A stretch of DNA of 64,000 nt from Pedobacter quisquiliarum. GTDB taxonomy: Bacteria > Bacteroidota > Bacteroidia > Sphingobacteriales > Sphingobacteriaceae. The stretch spans positions 124,001 to 188,000 of the forward strand of contig NZ_BMIL01000008.1 in the NCBI RefSeq assembly GCF_014642175.1. The letters run 5' to 3'. The translations under genes and the position numbers were made by a program. Positions 1-9,312 of this stretch are shown one piece after another (the stretch's first letter is position 1; every line of letters begins with the position of its first letter). Under the pieces are notes generated by a model, which saw nothing but the letters and a program-made list of their open reading frames with translations, had not been told where the DNA came from and made no database searches.

Positions 1-115
1 AGCGACCACGCCATTCGCCTTTATCATAGAAAGCTTTCTGCGTAAGATTAAAGGCGGTGATGGCAATGAAGCTTGCGGCTACCGCAGCTATAATTAGTAT
101 GGTGCTGGTTTTCAT
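1..115 (-). CDS. N-terminus of an exported or membrane-anchored protein (partial)
   Basis: Reading leftwards from an ATG at 115, 38 codons stay open to the window edge. The peptide starts Met-Lys-Thr-Ser, continues with a hydrophobic stretch of about 18 residues (ILIIAAVAASFIAITAF) and ends in a polar segment containing FYDKGEW, so it carries a signal peptide or membrane anchor. It begins 8 bases after the GntR gene and is probably the last gene of that operon. Such operons in this phylum often end with a small exported protein, but too little is visible to name a family. Confidence 0.6.
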   Translation of the reverse strand, partial: MKTSTILIIAAVAASFIAITAFNLTQKAFYDKGEWRGR

Positions 116-123
116 GACTTGTT

Positions 124-495
124 CTATTGATAATTTTCTGAAATATATAATTGGTAACGTTTCTCAAGTTCATCCATATTGATGTCCAGCAAATACATGT
201 TGCGGAATAACTCTGGCAGCTCTTGTCCCAGGAAACGTTCCCTGCTGTAGGCTTTAATCTTTTTGGCGGCATCCGCAGTGGTATAGAACCCGATGCCGCG
301 TTTGTTGTAAATAACCTCTTTGTTTTGCAGGTACTCGTAGGCCCTTACTACTGTGTTGGGGTTCACTTCAAGCTGAACCGCCAGCTCCCGGACAGATGGT
401 ATTTTATCATCCTGAGCCCACTTCCCGAGCAGTATATGCTCGCTGATGTACGCTGCTATCTGCAGGTAAATCGCTTCGTTCTCTCTGAATTCCAT
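124..495 (-). CDS. GntR-family transcriptional regulator, YtrA type
   Basis: This 123-residue protein has an N-terminal winged helix (about residues 8-75, with IPSVRELA and NPNTVVRAYEYL typical of GntR DNA-binding domains) and only a short C-terminal tail. That is the YtrA layout, which lacks the large effector domain of other GntR proteins. YtrA-type regulators usually repress the ABC transporter operon they belong to. Here the gene follows the permease after one base and is third in the operon. Its likely target is the promoter at 2147-2189, which carries two copies of a near-palindromic 9-mer. The inducer cannot be read from the sequence. Confidence 0.9.
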   Translation of the reverse strand: MEFRENEAIYLQIAAYISEHILLGKWAQDDKIPSVRELAVQLEVNPNTVVRAYEYLQNKEVIYNKRGIGFYTTADAAKKIKAYSRERFLGQELPELFRNMYLLDINMDELEKRYQLYISENYQ

Positions 496-496
496 C

Positions 497-1279
497 TTAA
501 ACCTCCTTTTCTTTCAATTTAAAATAAGCACCCACCCATAAGATCAGGGACATCACAGCAATCAAGATCCATGGTATATAGACCGTAGCAGGCGAAGGAT
601 GAAGCTCAATGGTGTTGCCGCTTTCAAGTATTCTCATGGAATCAAAAGGGGCAGAGAATTCCGCATGCCCACCAAAGATGATTTGCAATAGTGGTGCGTT
701 TAGCAATATCAAGCCCAGCACGCTCGCAAAGAAGACGAAGCCGGTTTTAATGAAGTGCAGCTTTTCGAAGAATATCGCACCAATGAAAAATATGGAATGT
801 ATAAAAGTGAAGATCATAAGCCCTGGAAAGAACTTCGAGTCTTCCACGGTAACGATGTTTACCACTTCATTTTTCTGCACCGCTGTAAGGTTTGCAATGC
901 TGAGGACGGTGAAGTCGATAAAGTAGAAACATAAGGTGTAGAGCACCTGAAAAATGACGTATGAATAAATCCAGCTAACGAGGTAACGTTCTAAATTAGA
1001 TACTGGCAGGGTAAGCAGTGGTATCGCCTTCTTTTTGCTGCCATAATCGCTGAAAATAACACTGGTGAACATAGCACCCGATAGTACTTTAAATACCAGG
1101 TAAAACGTCGCCTGTACGTGTGGCCCAAGGTAACCATCATTGGCAAAAGTCGCAAAGGTTAACAAGCTAGATAATATTGCCATCAATACGGCAAGTGATA
1201 AAAGGTAAGTGCGGGCATTTTCCTTGGTATGTTTAGAAAGCAAAAGGCCGAATCGCTGAAGATCAAATGTGTTGTTCAT
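497..1279 (-). CDS. ABC transporter permease-like membrane protein
   Basis: The 260-residue protein has about six hydrophobic segments, the first near residues 25-47 and the last near 235-252, with short polar loops and no recognisable catalytic motif. It lies 5 bases after the ATPase gene and directly before the GntR regulator. In YtrA-type operons the matching protein is the membrane partner of the ATPase. The combination suggests a two-component efflux or stress ABC transporter in the cytoplasmic membrane. The role is inferred from position and hydropathy. The substrate is unknown. Confidence 0.8.
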   Translation of the reverse strand: MNNTFDLQRFGLLLSKHTKENARTYLLSLAVLMAILSSLLTFATFANDGYLGPHVQATFYLVFKVLSGAMFTSVIFSDYGSKKKAIPLLTLPVSNLERYLVSWIYSYVIFQVLYTLCFYFIDFTVLSIANLTAVQKNEVVNIVTVEDSKFFPGLMIFTFIHSIFFIGAIFFEKLHFIKTGFVFFASVLGLILLNAPLLQIIFGGHAEFSAPFDSMRILESGNTIELHPSPATVYIPWILIAVMSLILWVGAYFKLKEKEV

Positions 1280-1284
1280 AACTG

Positions 1285-2115
1285 TTAGTTTAAATATGAT
1301 GTTACTGCCTGGCTCTTATTCGTGATTGCATTGAAAAGCAACTCCATGTCAACCTTACTATAATTCTCCGCACGGTTAATGCTGATGGTGTTGATGCCGA
1401 AATCACCGTCTTCCTGATACAAAATGTCAGCTTTCTTAGCCTGAACTGCTGTGCTGAACTGAATCTTCTCTGAAATCTCCTCAAGGCTCTTGTTCAAGAC
1501 AATTTCCTGATTATGAACAACCACCAAACTGTCTATTAAGCTATCAAGGTCACGTACCTGGTGGGTAGAAATGATGATACAGCGATTGTCTGTAAGTGCA
1601 GCAGCAATGATTTTCCGGAACTGCACTTTTGAAGGAATGTCAAGCCCATTGGTCGGTTCATCCATAATCAGCGTCCCGGTATTGGTCGCCAGTCCAAAAG
1701 CAATCATAACTTTCTTCTGCTGTCCGAAAGAAAGCTTGTTCAGCATCTTGTCGGCAGGCACTTCAAATTCTTCCAACATGTTATAGAAGCCTGCATGATC
1801 AAAGCTTGGATAAAACTGACCGCTGCTGCCAACAAAGCCCCTTGCGTTGAGCGCCGGTAAGTACACCTCTTCCGGGATAAAGAACAGTTCCTGCAAAAAT
1901 GATGGCAGGCGCGCCGCAGCATCATGGCCATTCACCTGGCATGCCCCATCCAGCGGAAACACTAGTCCCGCAATGTTTTTTAGCAAGGTAGATTTCCCCG
2001 CACCATTTTTCCCGAGCAGACCATAAATATGCCCTACCTGTAACTCGAGATTCAGGTTCTTAAACAACAGCGCATTCTTGCTGTATCCAAAACTCAGATT
2101 TGAAAGCTTTATCAT
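1285..2115 (-). CDS. ABC transporter ATP-binding protein
   Basis: This is a 276-residue ATPase with Walker A GKNGAGKST, a variant signature LSFGQQKKV, Walker B LIMDEPTNGLD and the H-loop ISTHQ. I start it at the ATG at 2115 (MIKLSNLSFGY, a normal ABC beginning). The reading frame stays open to 2184, but the extra codons run through the promoter at 2147-2189 and have no ABC character. It is the first gene of the operon with the permease and the GntR regulator. The last 80 or so residues are a tail outside the core nucleotide-binding domain. Confidence 0.92.
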   Translation of the reverse strand: MIKLSNLSFGYSKNALLFKNLNLELQVGHIYGLLGKNGAGKSTLLKNIAGLVFPLDGACQVNGHDAAARLPSFLQELFFIPEEVYLPALNARGFVGSSGQFYPSFDHAGFYNMLEEFEVPADKMLNKLSFGQQKKVMIAFGLATNTGTLIMDEPTNGLDIPSKVQFRKIIAAALTDNRCIIISTHQVRDLDSLIDSLVVVHNQEIVLNKSLEEISEKIQFSTAVQAKKADILYQEDGDFGINTISINRAENYSKVDMELLFNAITNKSQAVTSYLN

Positions 2116-2146
2116 ATTTTTAATGTTTGTTGTTGGTGTATTAGTT

Positions 2147-2189
2147 ATGTAGTACAGTACAAATGTAGTACAAGAAATGAACATTACAA
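2147..2189 (-). promoter_or_regulatory. Promoter and duplicated operator-like site of the GntR/ABC operon
   Basis: On the minus strand a -33 TTG (2187-2189) is followed after 19 bases by a perfect -7 box TACATTTG (2160-2167), matching the Bacteroidota promoter pattern. The 10-mer ATGTAGTACA occurs twice on the plus strand, at 2147-2156 and 2163-2172, exactly 16 bases apart. Each core, TGTAGTACA, is palindromic apart from its centre base. One copy overlaps the -7 box and the other lies near the expected transcription start, a good place for a repressor. The GntR protein encoded in the operon is the obvious candidate; that link is inference. Confidence 0.7.
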
Positions 2190-2318
2190 CTTATCTGCAA
2201 AATCTTTTTTAACACAGGGCGTGTAAGTACGCCGGAACGTATCTCCCGCAGAAAAAACGAGTATTTTGAGGCTATAGAATTTTAAAACATTTCCTTATGC
2301 TTTGACATTGATGTAGAT

Positions 2319-4166
2319 ATGAAAGAAAACGCTTACTTAAAACGAAGAAGGGTTGGAATTAACTTTAATGAGGCACAGCAAGCAGAAATTTGCCTTTGGG
2401 CGCCAAATGCCGAAAGTGTTGAAGCCGCATTAGCAAGTGGATCTCTTGTAAGCCTTAGCAGAAGTGCCGATGGATATTGGAAAGCGACTACGGATCTGCT
2501 CCAGCCTAATGATCAATATAAATTTAAACTGAATGGAAAGGATGGATTGCCAGATCCCGCTTCTTTAGCACAGCCAAATGGCGTGCATGAAGCTTCCATG
2601 GCTGTCGACCTGCAGGCTTTTGAGTGGACGGACACCGAATGGCAGAATCCAGCCCTAAATGACTATATCATCTATGAAATACATACCGGAACCTTTTCAG
2701 CAAAGGGGACCTTTGATGGTATTGCACAACATTTAGATCACCTGATTGAACTTGGCGTAAACGCGATAGAAATTATGCCGGTAGCGCAGTTTCCCGGAGA
2801 CCGGAACTGGGGCTATGATGGTGTGTTCCCTTTTGCCGTTCAACAATCATACGGAGGGGCAGCGAAATTGCAGGAACTGGTAAATACCTGTCACGACAAA
2901 GGTATCGCCGTAATCCTGGACGTGGTTTACAATCACGTTGGCCCCGAAGGTAATTACTTCGCTGAATTCGGTCCGTACTTCACTGATAAATACCACACAC
3001 CTTGGGGACAAGCCGTAAACTTCGATGATGCGGACTGTGATGGTGTAAGAGACTACTTTATTGAGAACGTGCTGATGTGGTTTCGCGATTTTCACATCGA
3101 CGCCTTACGCATGGATGCAGTTCACGCCATCAAAGATCTAAGTGCACAACACATCCTCCAGGCCATCCGCCTGCAGGTAGACGCCCTGATGGAAATAACC
3201 GGCAGAAAGCACTACCTGATTGTGGAATGTGACCTTAACGATCCAAGATTTTTAGACGCTCCTGAAAAGAATGGTTTCGGAATGGATTCGCAGTGGATAG
3301 ATGAGTTTCATCACGCCCTGCGGATTACTGCCGGTGAGCCAGGCACAGGTTATTATGCCGACTTTCAGGGCATCCGCCATTTAGAAAAGGCTTATCGTGA
3401 CGCTTACGTATATGACGGACAGTACTCGGAGCATCGGAAAAAGAACTTCGGACGCAGCGCTGATGGGCAGCCTGGTTCCAAGTTCATCGTCTTTTCACAA
3501 AACCATGATCAGGTCGGAAACCGCATGCTCGGCGAACGAAGTTCCACATTATACAGCTTCGAAATGCAGAAGGTGCTTGCCGGCGCAGTGATGATCAGCC
3601 CATATTTGCCAATGCTGTTTATGGGGGAGGAGTACGGAGAGACAAACCCATTCTTATATTTCGTGAGCCATACAGATGCGGAGCTAAACAAGCTGGTGCG
3701 TGAAGGCCGCAAAGCGGAATTCGCCGCATTTCATGCAGAAGGTGAAGCACCCGATCCGGATGTCCTGGAAACTTTCCAGCAATCAAAATTACAATGGGAC
3801 CTTTTGGACAAGCCTGAGCATCAAGTGATGTTCAACTATTACAAAGAACTTATTGCTTTAAGAAAGGCTCATCCAGCTTTGTCCAATGGAGATCGCAGCC
3901 GAATCACAGCCATGAGTTACCCCGACAAAAATACCCTGGTGGTAAAGCGTTGGGAACCAAGGCAGCAGATCGTATGCATCCTCAATTTCTCAAAAGAAAA
4001 ACAAGCGGTTCCTGCAGAAGATTCTATTCATAACTGGGAACTACTATTGTGTTCTGCTGATGAGAAATGGGGTGGGCCTTGTACAGACGATGGCGCATGC
4101 CAGTCTGTTAATAAATTAATTATTCAACCGGAATCCATTCTAATTTATACACGAAAAGATGCTTAA
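2319..4166 (+). CDS. treZ: Malto-oligosyltrehalose trehalohydrolase
   Basis: This 615-residue GH13 enzyme releases trehalose from maltooligosyl trehalose. An N-terminal beta-sandwich (about residues 1-95, with LWAPNAESVE) precedes the barrel. Barrel motifs include DVVYNHVGPEGNY, the nucleophile Asp266 in ALRMDAVH, the acid/base Glu303 in IVECDLNDPR and the third acid Asp397 in QNHDQVGNR. The QNHDQVGNR and DLNDPR motifs favour TreZ over a branching enzyme. The end overlaps the start of treY by 8 bases, so the two are co-translated. TreY makes its substrate and TreZ hydrolyses it. Confidence 0.93.
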   Translation: MKENAYLKRRRVGINFNEAQQAEICLWAPNAESVEAALASGSLVSLSRSADGYWKATTDLLQPNDQYKFKLNGKDGLPDPASLAQPNGVHEASMAVDLQAFEWTDTEWQNPALNDYIIYEIHTGTFSAKGTFDGIAQHLDHLIELGVNAIEIMPVAQFPGDRNWGYDGVFPFAVQQSYGGAAKLQELVNTCHDKGIAVILDVVYNHVGPEGNYFAEFGPYFTDKYHTPWGQAVNFDDADCDGVRDYFIENVLMWFRDFHIDALRMDAVHAIKDLSAQHILQAIRLQVDALMEITGRKHYLIVECDLNDPRFLDAPEKNGFGMDSQWIDEFHHALRITAGEPGTGYYADFQGIRHLEKAYRDAYVYDGQYSEHRKKNFGRSADGQPGSKFIVFSQNHDQVGNRMLGERSSTLYSFEMQKVLAGAVMISPYLPMLFMGEEYGETNPFLYFVSHTDAELNKLVREGRKAEFAAFHAEGEAPDPDVLETFQQSKLQWDLLDKPEHQVMFNYYKELIALRKAHPALSNGDRSRITAMSYPDKNTLVVKRWEPRQQIVCILNFSKEKQAVPAEDSIHNWELLLCSADEKWGGPCTDDGACQSVNKLIIQPESILIYTRKDA

Positions 4167-7100
4167 TCCAGTAGCGACCTACAGAATTCAATTCAATAAG
4201 GAATTTACCTTTTCAGACTTTAAGAAAATCATTCCCTACCTGCACGATCTTGGCATCCAAACCATATATGCCTCGCCAATCATGGAGGCAAGTCCAGGTA
4301 GCATGCATGGATATGACACGGTAAACCCATTACGCATCAACCCGGAGATTGGTACGGAGGCAGAATTGTTTGAGCTCTCCGCCTTGCTTAAAGAGAAAGG
4401 GATGAACTGGGTACAGGATATCGTACCCAATCACATGGCATACCATCAAAATAATCTATGGTTAATGGATGTCCTTGAAAAGGGAGAAGCATCACCATAT
4501 TATGGATTCTTCGACCTGAACTGGTCAGGGAAGGGTTCCGAACCCATTATGACACCCTTTCTTGGTGATGACCTTGAAAAAGTGATAGCAGATGGCGCAC
4601 TGCAAGTTGTCAAAACGGAAGACAGGTTTGAACTGGATTACTCCGGTAACCGCTGGCCACTGCATGATGCTGCACAAGAAGAATTGCAAGGGCAGAAGCT
4701 GGACGATTTCAATGCAGACAAAGCGCAGCTGCTAAAGCTTGCGAGCAGTCAAAACTATCGGCTTTGCAACTGGAAGGAAACAGACAGAAAGATCAACTAC
4801 AGACGGTTTTTTACTGTAAATAGCCTGATTTGCCTGAATATTCAGGATCCTGATGTTTTTAAAGCGTACCACGAATACATCTTCAAGCTGCTGAGAGACG
4901 GCGTTTTTCAGGGCTTGCGTGTAGATCATATTGACGGTCTTTTTGATCCGGATGCCTACCTGGAGTTGCTTAGGGAGTCTGTCGGTAACGACACTTACAT
5001 TGTGATCGAGAAGATTCTGGAACAGGGTGAGGAGCTACCGACGGCATGGCCGGTGCAGGGCACTACCGGATATGACTTCCTTGCCACCGTGAACAATGTA
5101 TTCACAAATCAAGAGGCTGAAGAACCGTTTTCAGCTTACTACAAAGACCTTAGTGAAAGTTCAGAAAGCATAGAAGAACAGATCTGGGGCAAGAAAGCTG
5201 CAATCCTGAAAGACCACATGGGAGGCGAGCTTAACAACCTGGTAGACCTTTACCATAGCTTAAACTTGGATGAAGACCAAGCTGAAGTTGATGCTGAAAG
5301 CCTAAAGGATGCCATTGCTGCTTTACTGATCCATTGTCCGGTGTACAGATATTATGGTGGTACATTTCCCCTGACGAAAACAGAAGCTGCCGACTTGTCG
5401 AACCTCTTAGATCACATCAGCAGCAAGGAACGCCAGACCGCGATAGACGCACTTAAGCAGGTGTGGTTTGAGCGTCCAAAAGCCTTGAATAAAGATTACA
5501 ATAAACGTGCAGCCCTGTTCTATAAGCGTTGTATGCAGTTTAGCGGTCCACTTATGGCCAAGGGTGTTGAAGACACGCTAATGTATACCTATAACCGATT
5601 TATCGGTAAAAATGAAGTTGGGGACTCACCTGAAGGCTTTGGTTTAAGTCCACAAGCTTTCCACGATTCCATGAAAACGCGTATGAAATACTGGCCGCTT
5701 GCGATGAACGGCACATCCACCCATGATACCAAACGTGGAGAAGATGTACGCGCCAGGCTCAATGTGCTAACGGATTTGCCGGAAGAGTGGCTGAACCTGG
5801 TTCAGGAATGGAACAGTTATACAACGGCATCAGAAAAGCCGGATTTAAACGACATCTATTTCATCTATCAAACGCTGATCGGTAGTTGCCCAATGCCGGG
5901 CGTCAAAGAAGCTGATTATCAGGAACGTGTTGATGCCTACCTGCAAAAAGCGTTGCGTGAAGCTAAACGACATACCGGCTGGGCGGATCCCGCGGTTGAC
6001 TATGAAGCGGCTGCACAGCATTTTAGCAGCCGCTTTATGGATGCAAATGGTCCCTTCGCAGGCCGCTTTCAAGCATTCTTCAAAAAAGTTGCTGATTACG
6101 GTATTCTAAACAGCCTTGCGCAAGCCGTTATTAAGTTTACGGCACCTGGTGTACCAGATGTTTATCAAGGCACAGAGCTTTGGGATCTTAGTCTGGTAGA
6201 CCCCGACAACCGTCGTGCTGTAGATTACGAAAAGCGAACCAAATGGCTCGGGGAGCTTGCAGAAGCTGCTGATATCCCTACGCTATGGGAAAACAGATAC
6301 GATGGAAAGATCAAGCTTTGGCTTCAACACCTGCTGCTTCAGGATCGTAAAAAGCATGCTGAAGCTTATAAGACCGCCTCGTATATACCAATAGAAGTAA
6401 AAGGGAAGTATGCAGACCACATTCTGGCTTACGCTAGAAAATCTGCGCAATCGACGACCGTCGTGGTCGTGCCTTTACACCTCGCTGCCTTGTGCGAGTC
6501 TCAGAACGCCGACATCTTTTCCATCAATTGGAAGAATACACGCCTTGAAATTCCGGCGGGCGCACCAGAAGAATGGGTACAGCTGTTTACCAGTGAAAAG
6601 GGCAAGGTAAAAGCAGGGGTGATCAAGCTCGAAGATATATTCAAAGACATGCCTCTCGCGGTGCTAAAGCTGGAACATCCGGCTAACAAAAGAGGAGCAG
6701 GTATCCTAATGCACATCACGTCACTTCCATCATCCTTTGGTATTGGTGACATCGGGAAAGAGGCTTTCACCTTTGTTGATTTCCTAAAGAAAAGTGGACA
6801 AAAGTACTGGCAGCTTCTACCGTTAAATCCGATAAGTAAAAGTCAAAGTTACTCACCCTATAGCGCGCTGTCGAGCATGGCGGGCAATGTTCTACTGATC
6901 AGCCTGGAGTCGCTTGTGGATGAAGGTGTGCTTACAGAAGAAGACCTCAAGGCCAACTTGCCTTCCGGAAACAAGAAAGTAGACTACGCGGAAGTGGAGC
7001 GCCTCAAGCTGCCACTTCTGGAACGTGCTTATGATAACTTCAAGCAGAAGGGCGATAATGCCGACTTTCAGGAATTTTGTGAAAATGAATCTTATTGGTT

Positions 7101-8181
7101 GGACGACTTCGCGTTGTTTACGCTCCTGAAGACCAAATATGACCAAAAGCCATGGAATGAGTGGCCTGAAGAAGTCCGAAAGCGCAAGGCAAACGCAATT
7201 ACAAAGATTGTAAATGGCGAAAAAGATGCGCTCAATAGGATCAAATGGATGCAATACGTTTTCTTCAAGCAGTTTGCAGCACTTAAGCAGTATGCACACA
7301 AACAGCGCGTCCAGCTTATCGGCGATCTGCCATTCTACATCGGTTATGACTCTGTAGATGTATGGGCCAATCCCGAACTTTTCAAGTTAGATGACTCGGG
7401 TAATATCGCTGGCATTGCTGGTGTGCCACCTGATTATTTCAATGAAGATGGACAGCTCTGGGGTATGCCTGTTTTCCGATGGGATGCGATGGAAAACACT
7501 GATTATGCGTGGTGGAAACAGCGCCTCCAGAAAAATATGGAGCTTTTTGACCTACTTCGTCTGGATCATTTCAGGGCTTTTGCTTCTTACTGGGAGGTGC
7601 CGGCAGGAGAAGAAACCGCAATAAACGGCGCCTGGATACCAGGTCCGGGTGCCAAATTCTTCGACGCCATGCGTGAGGCCCTTGGTAACCTGCCTTTCAT
7701 TGCAGAAGACCTCGGCGACATTGACGACGATGTTTATACCCTGCGTGATGCATACGAGATGCCAGGAATGAAGGTCTTGCAGTTTGCCTTCGGAGAAGAT
7801 ATGCCTTGCTCGGTGCATATCCCGCATCAATATGACACCGAAAATTGTATTGTGTACACGGGAACCCATGATAATACCACCACCAAGGGTTGGTTCAAGT
7901 CGGAAGCAACGAAGGAGACCAGAAAGAATCTAGAGTGTTACCTCGGCAAACCAGTAACAGCGGATAACGTGCACTATGCCCTCATCCGGCTGGCTTTTGC
8001 ATCCGTAGCCAACCTTGCCATCATCCCTGTTCAGGATGTACTTGGTCTGGGCAAGAAGGCCCGGATGAATACACCATCTTCCGTAAAAGATAACTGGGGC
8101 TGGCGCTTAGGTCCAGCGGAACTCAAACAGGAACATGGTAAAATGTTGCGGGAACTAACAAGAATATTTGGAAGACTTTAG
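4159..8181 (+). CDS. treY: Malto-oligosyltrehalose synthase fused to 4-alpha-glucanotransferase (TreY-MalQ)
   Basis: The 1340 residues hold two full enzymes in one frame. Residues 1 to about 840 are TreY (GH13), which turns the reducing end of a glucan into a trehalosyl end: ATYRIQF start, nucleophile Asp256 in RVDHIDGL, acid/base Glu284 in VIEKIL and Asp523 in STHDTKRGEDVRAR. Residues from about 845 are MalQ (GH77, about 495 residues, normal full length): HITSLPSSFGIGD, Asp1136 in LRLDHFR, Glu1183 in IAEDLG and Asp1238 in GTHDNTTTKGW. All catalytic acids are present in both halves, so both look active. MalQ could rebuild long glucans from the short ones left by TreZ. The gene follows treZ with an 8-base overlap, and its stop overlaps the convergent gene by 4 bases. 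Confidence 0.93.
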   Translation: MLNPVATYRIQFNKEFTFSDFKKIIPYLHDLGIQTIYASPIMEASPGSMHGYDTVNPLRINPEIGTEAELFELSALLKEKGMNWVQDIVPNHMAYHQNNLWLMDVLEKGEASPYYGFFDLNWSGKGSEPIMTPFLGDDLEKVIADGALQVVKTEDRFELDYSGNRWPLHDAAQEELQGQKLDDFNADKAQLLKLASSQNYRLCNWKETDRKINYRRFFTVNSLICLNIQDPDVFKAYHEYIFKLLRDGVFQGLRVDHIDGLFDPDAYLELLRESVGNDTYIVIEKILEQGEELPTAWPVQGTTGYDFLATVNNVFTNQEAEEPFSAYYKDLSESSESIEEQIWGKKAAILKDHMGGELNNLVDLYHSLNLDEDQAEVDAESLKDAIAALLIHCPVYRYYGGTFPLTKTEAADLSNLLDHISSKERQTAIDALKQVWFERPKALNKDYNKRAALFYKRCMQFSGPLMAKGVEDTLMYTYNRFIGKNEVGDSPEGFGLSPQAFHDSMKTRMKYWPLAMNGTSTHDTKRGEDVRARLNVLTDLPEEWLNLVQEWNSYTTASEKPDLNDIYFIYQTLIGSCPMPGVKEADYQERVDAYLQKALREAKRHTGWADPAVDYEAAAQHFSSRFMDANGPFAGRFQAFFKKVADYGILNSLAQAVIKFTAPGVPDVYQGTELWDLSLVDPDNRRAVDYEKRTKWLGELAEAADIPTLWENRYDGKIKLWLQHLLLQDRKKHAEAYKTASYIPIEVKGKYADHILAYARKSAQSTTVVVVPLHLAALCESQNADIFSINWKNTRLEIPAGAPEEWVQLFTSEKGKVKAGVIKLEDIFKDMPLAVLKLEHPANKRGAGILMHITSLPSSFGIGDIGKEAFTFVDFLKKSGQKYWQLLPLNPISKSQSYSPYSALSSMAGNVLLISLESLVDEGVLTEEDLKANLPSGNKKVDYAEVERLKLPLLERAYDNFKQKGDNADFQEFCENESYWLDDFALFTLLKTKYDQKPWNEWPEEVRKRKANAITKIVNGEKDALNRIKWMQYVFFKQFAALKQYAHKQRVQLIGDLPFYIGYDSVDVWANPELFKLDDSGNIAGIAGVPPDYFNEDGQLWGMPVFRWDAMENTDYAWWKQRLQKNMELFDLLRLDHFRAFASYWEVPAGEETAINGAWIPGPGAKFFDAMREALGNLPFIAEDLGDIDDDVYTLRDAYEMPGMKVLQFAFGEDMPCSVHIPHQYDTENCIVYTGTHDNTTTKGWFKSEATKETRKNLECYLGKPVTADNVHYALIRLAFASVANLAIIPVQDVLGLGKKARMNTPSSVKDNWGWRLGPAELKQEHGKMLRELTRIFGRL

Positions 8182-8576
8182 TCTTCCTTTTTTTGTTCGT
8201 TCAAAATGTGCTCCTGCTTCTTGGATATCAGTTTACCCGTCTTTAGATCTATACGAATCTTGTTGTAAATGCTCATGTAGAAATTTGCGATCCATACCAG
8301 GGAGAACCCGGAAAGAATATAGCCGCGCCAATCATCATGATAAAGCGTATAGTTTGTCAAAAACAAGATGAACACCGTTACATAGTGGCTAAAGCAGAAC
8401 TCACAGGTAAACAGGTAAAAGAATTTCCTTTTTAGCAGTCTGGGTGCTTCCTTAGATTGTCTGACGCAGTACTCCCTTGGCTCTCTGAAAACTTCTTCAT
8501 GGGTAACAGTCCATGCAATGCTGGCAACAGGGATGGCTAGAATAAAAAGCCAAAAAAGTTCATGCTCTTGGTTCAT
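8178..8576 (-). CDS. Small membrane protein of unknown function
   Basis: I do not recognise the family with certainty. From the ATG at 8576 the protein has 132 residues; the frame stays open to an ATG at 8624 that would add 16. It has a hydrophobic segment near the N-terminus (LFWLFILAIPVASIAW), a motif FTCEFCFSHYV that recalls small membrane proteins with a CxxC-W/H motif, two more hydrophobic segments, and a basic and acidic C-terminal tail. Its stop overlaps that of treY-malQ by 4 bases in convergent orientation. Confidence 0.65.
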   Translation of the reverse strand: MNQEHELFWLFILAIPVASIAWTVTHEEVFREPREYCVRQSKEAPRLLKRKFFYLFTCEFCFSHYVTVFILFLTNYTLYHDDWRGYILSGFSLVWIANFYMSIYNKIRIDLKTGKLISKKQEHILNEQKKED

Positions 8577-8686
8577 GATACTTATTACAAACGGCGTAAT
8601 ACTTTGTTTTACTAAGCTTGACATTCAGGCGACCGACAATCGCCAACCCGCGTGAGAAATGTCGTAATTTTGAACCTTAAAAAAAT

Positions 8687-9310
8687 ATGCACACTATGGA
8701 GCAATCCAAATTTGATAAACTAAACGAACTTACTAAAGGCGACTACGAAGCCTTCCTATACGATTGTGATGGTACGCTGGCGGATAACATGGCGGCACAT
8801 ACGAAATCCTATGTTGAAGCCGCTAAAGAACATGATGTTGTTTTTGACCCTGCAATCATTGACGAACTTGCGGGCTGGCCCATTGCCAACGTGGTAGAAG
8901 AAATAAATTCCAGATATAACTGCAGCCTCGTACCTGCTGCATTCAAGGCACGCAAGGCAGAAATATTTGCAGACCGGTACATTAGTGGTATACAGCCGAT
9001 CCAACATGTGGTTGACCACTTAAAGGCAAATGCGGGTAAAAAACGTATAGCAGTGGTCTCTGGTGGCGACACAGAGGCGATCGAGCGCACACTCGAAATC
9101 TTAGGCATTCGTAACCTGGTTGAAGTGTTGGTTTGCGCTGGTGATACGGAGCGCGGCAAGCCTTATTCAGATCCTTTTCTCCACGCTGCGGAACTATTGG
9201 GCGTGGATCCAGCAAAATGCCTTGTCTTTGAGGATGGCGTACCAGGCGTGAAGGCTGCTGAGGCGGCAGGGATGCACTGGGTGCGCGTAGATCAATTGAT
9301 CTTCGGATAG
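8687..9310 (+). CDS. HAD-family hydrolase, beta-phosphoglucomutase-like
   Basis: This 207-residue protein carries the HAD motifs in order: YDCDGTLADN (nucleophile Asp plus the +2 Asp), VVSGG (motif II Ser), GKPYSDPF (motif III Lys) and VFEDGVPGVKAA (motif IV). A helical cap lies between motifs I and II, as in the beta-phosphoglucomutase/phosphatase group. It is probably a cytoplasmic sugar-phosphate phosphatase or mutase, substrate unknown. A perfect -7 box TAATTTTG lies at 8665-8672, but no good -33 box is visible. The DUF763 gene begins 2 bases after its stop, so the two are likely one transcript. Confidence 0.88.
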   Translation: MHTMEQSKFDKLNELTKGDYEAFLYDCDGTLADNMAAHTKSYVEAAKEHDVVFDPAIIDELAGWPIANVVEEINSRYNCSLVPAAFKARKAEIFADRYISGIQPIQHVVDHLKANAGKKRIAVVSGGDTEAIERTLEILGIRNLVEVLVCAGDTERGKPYSDPFLHAAELLGVDPAKCLVFEDGVPGVKAAEAAGMHWVRVDQLIFG

Positions 9311-9312
9311 TT

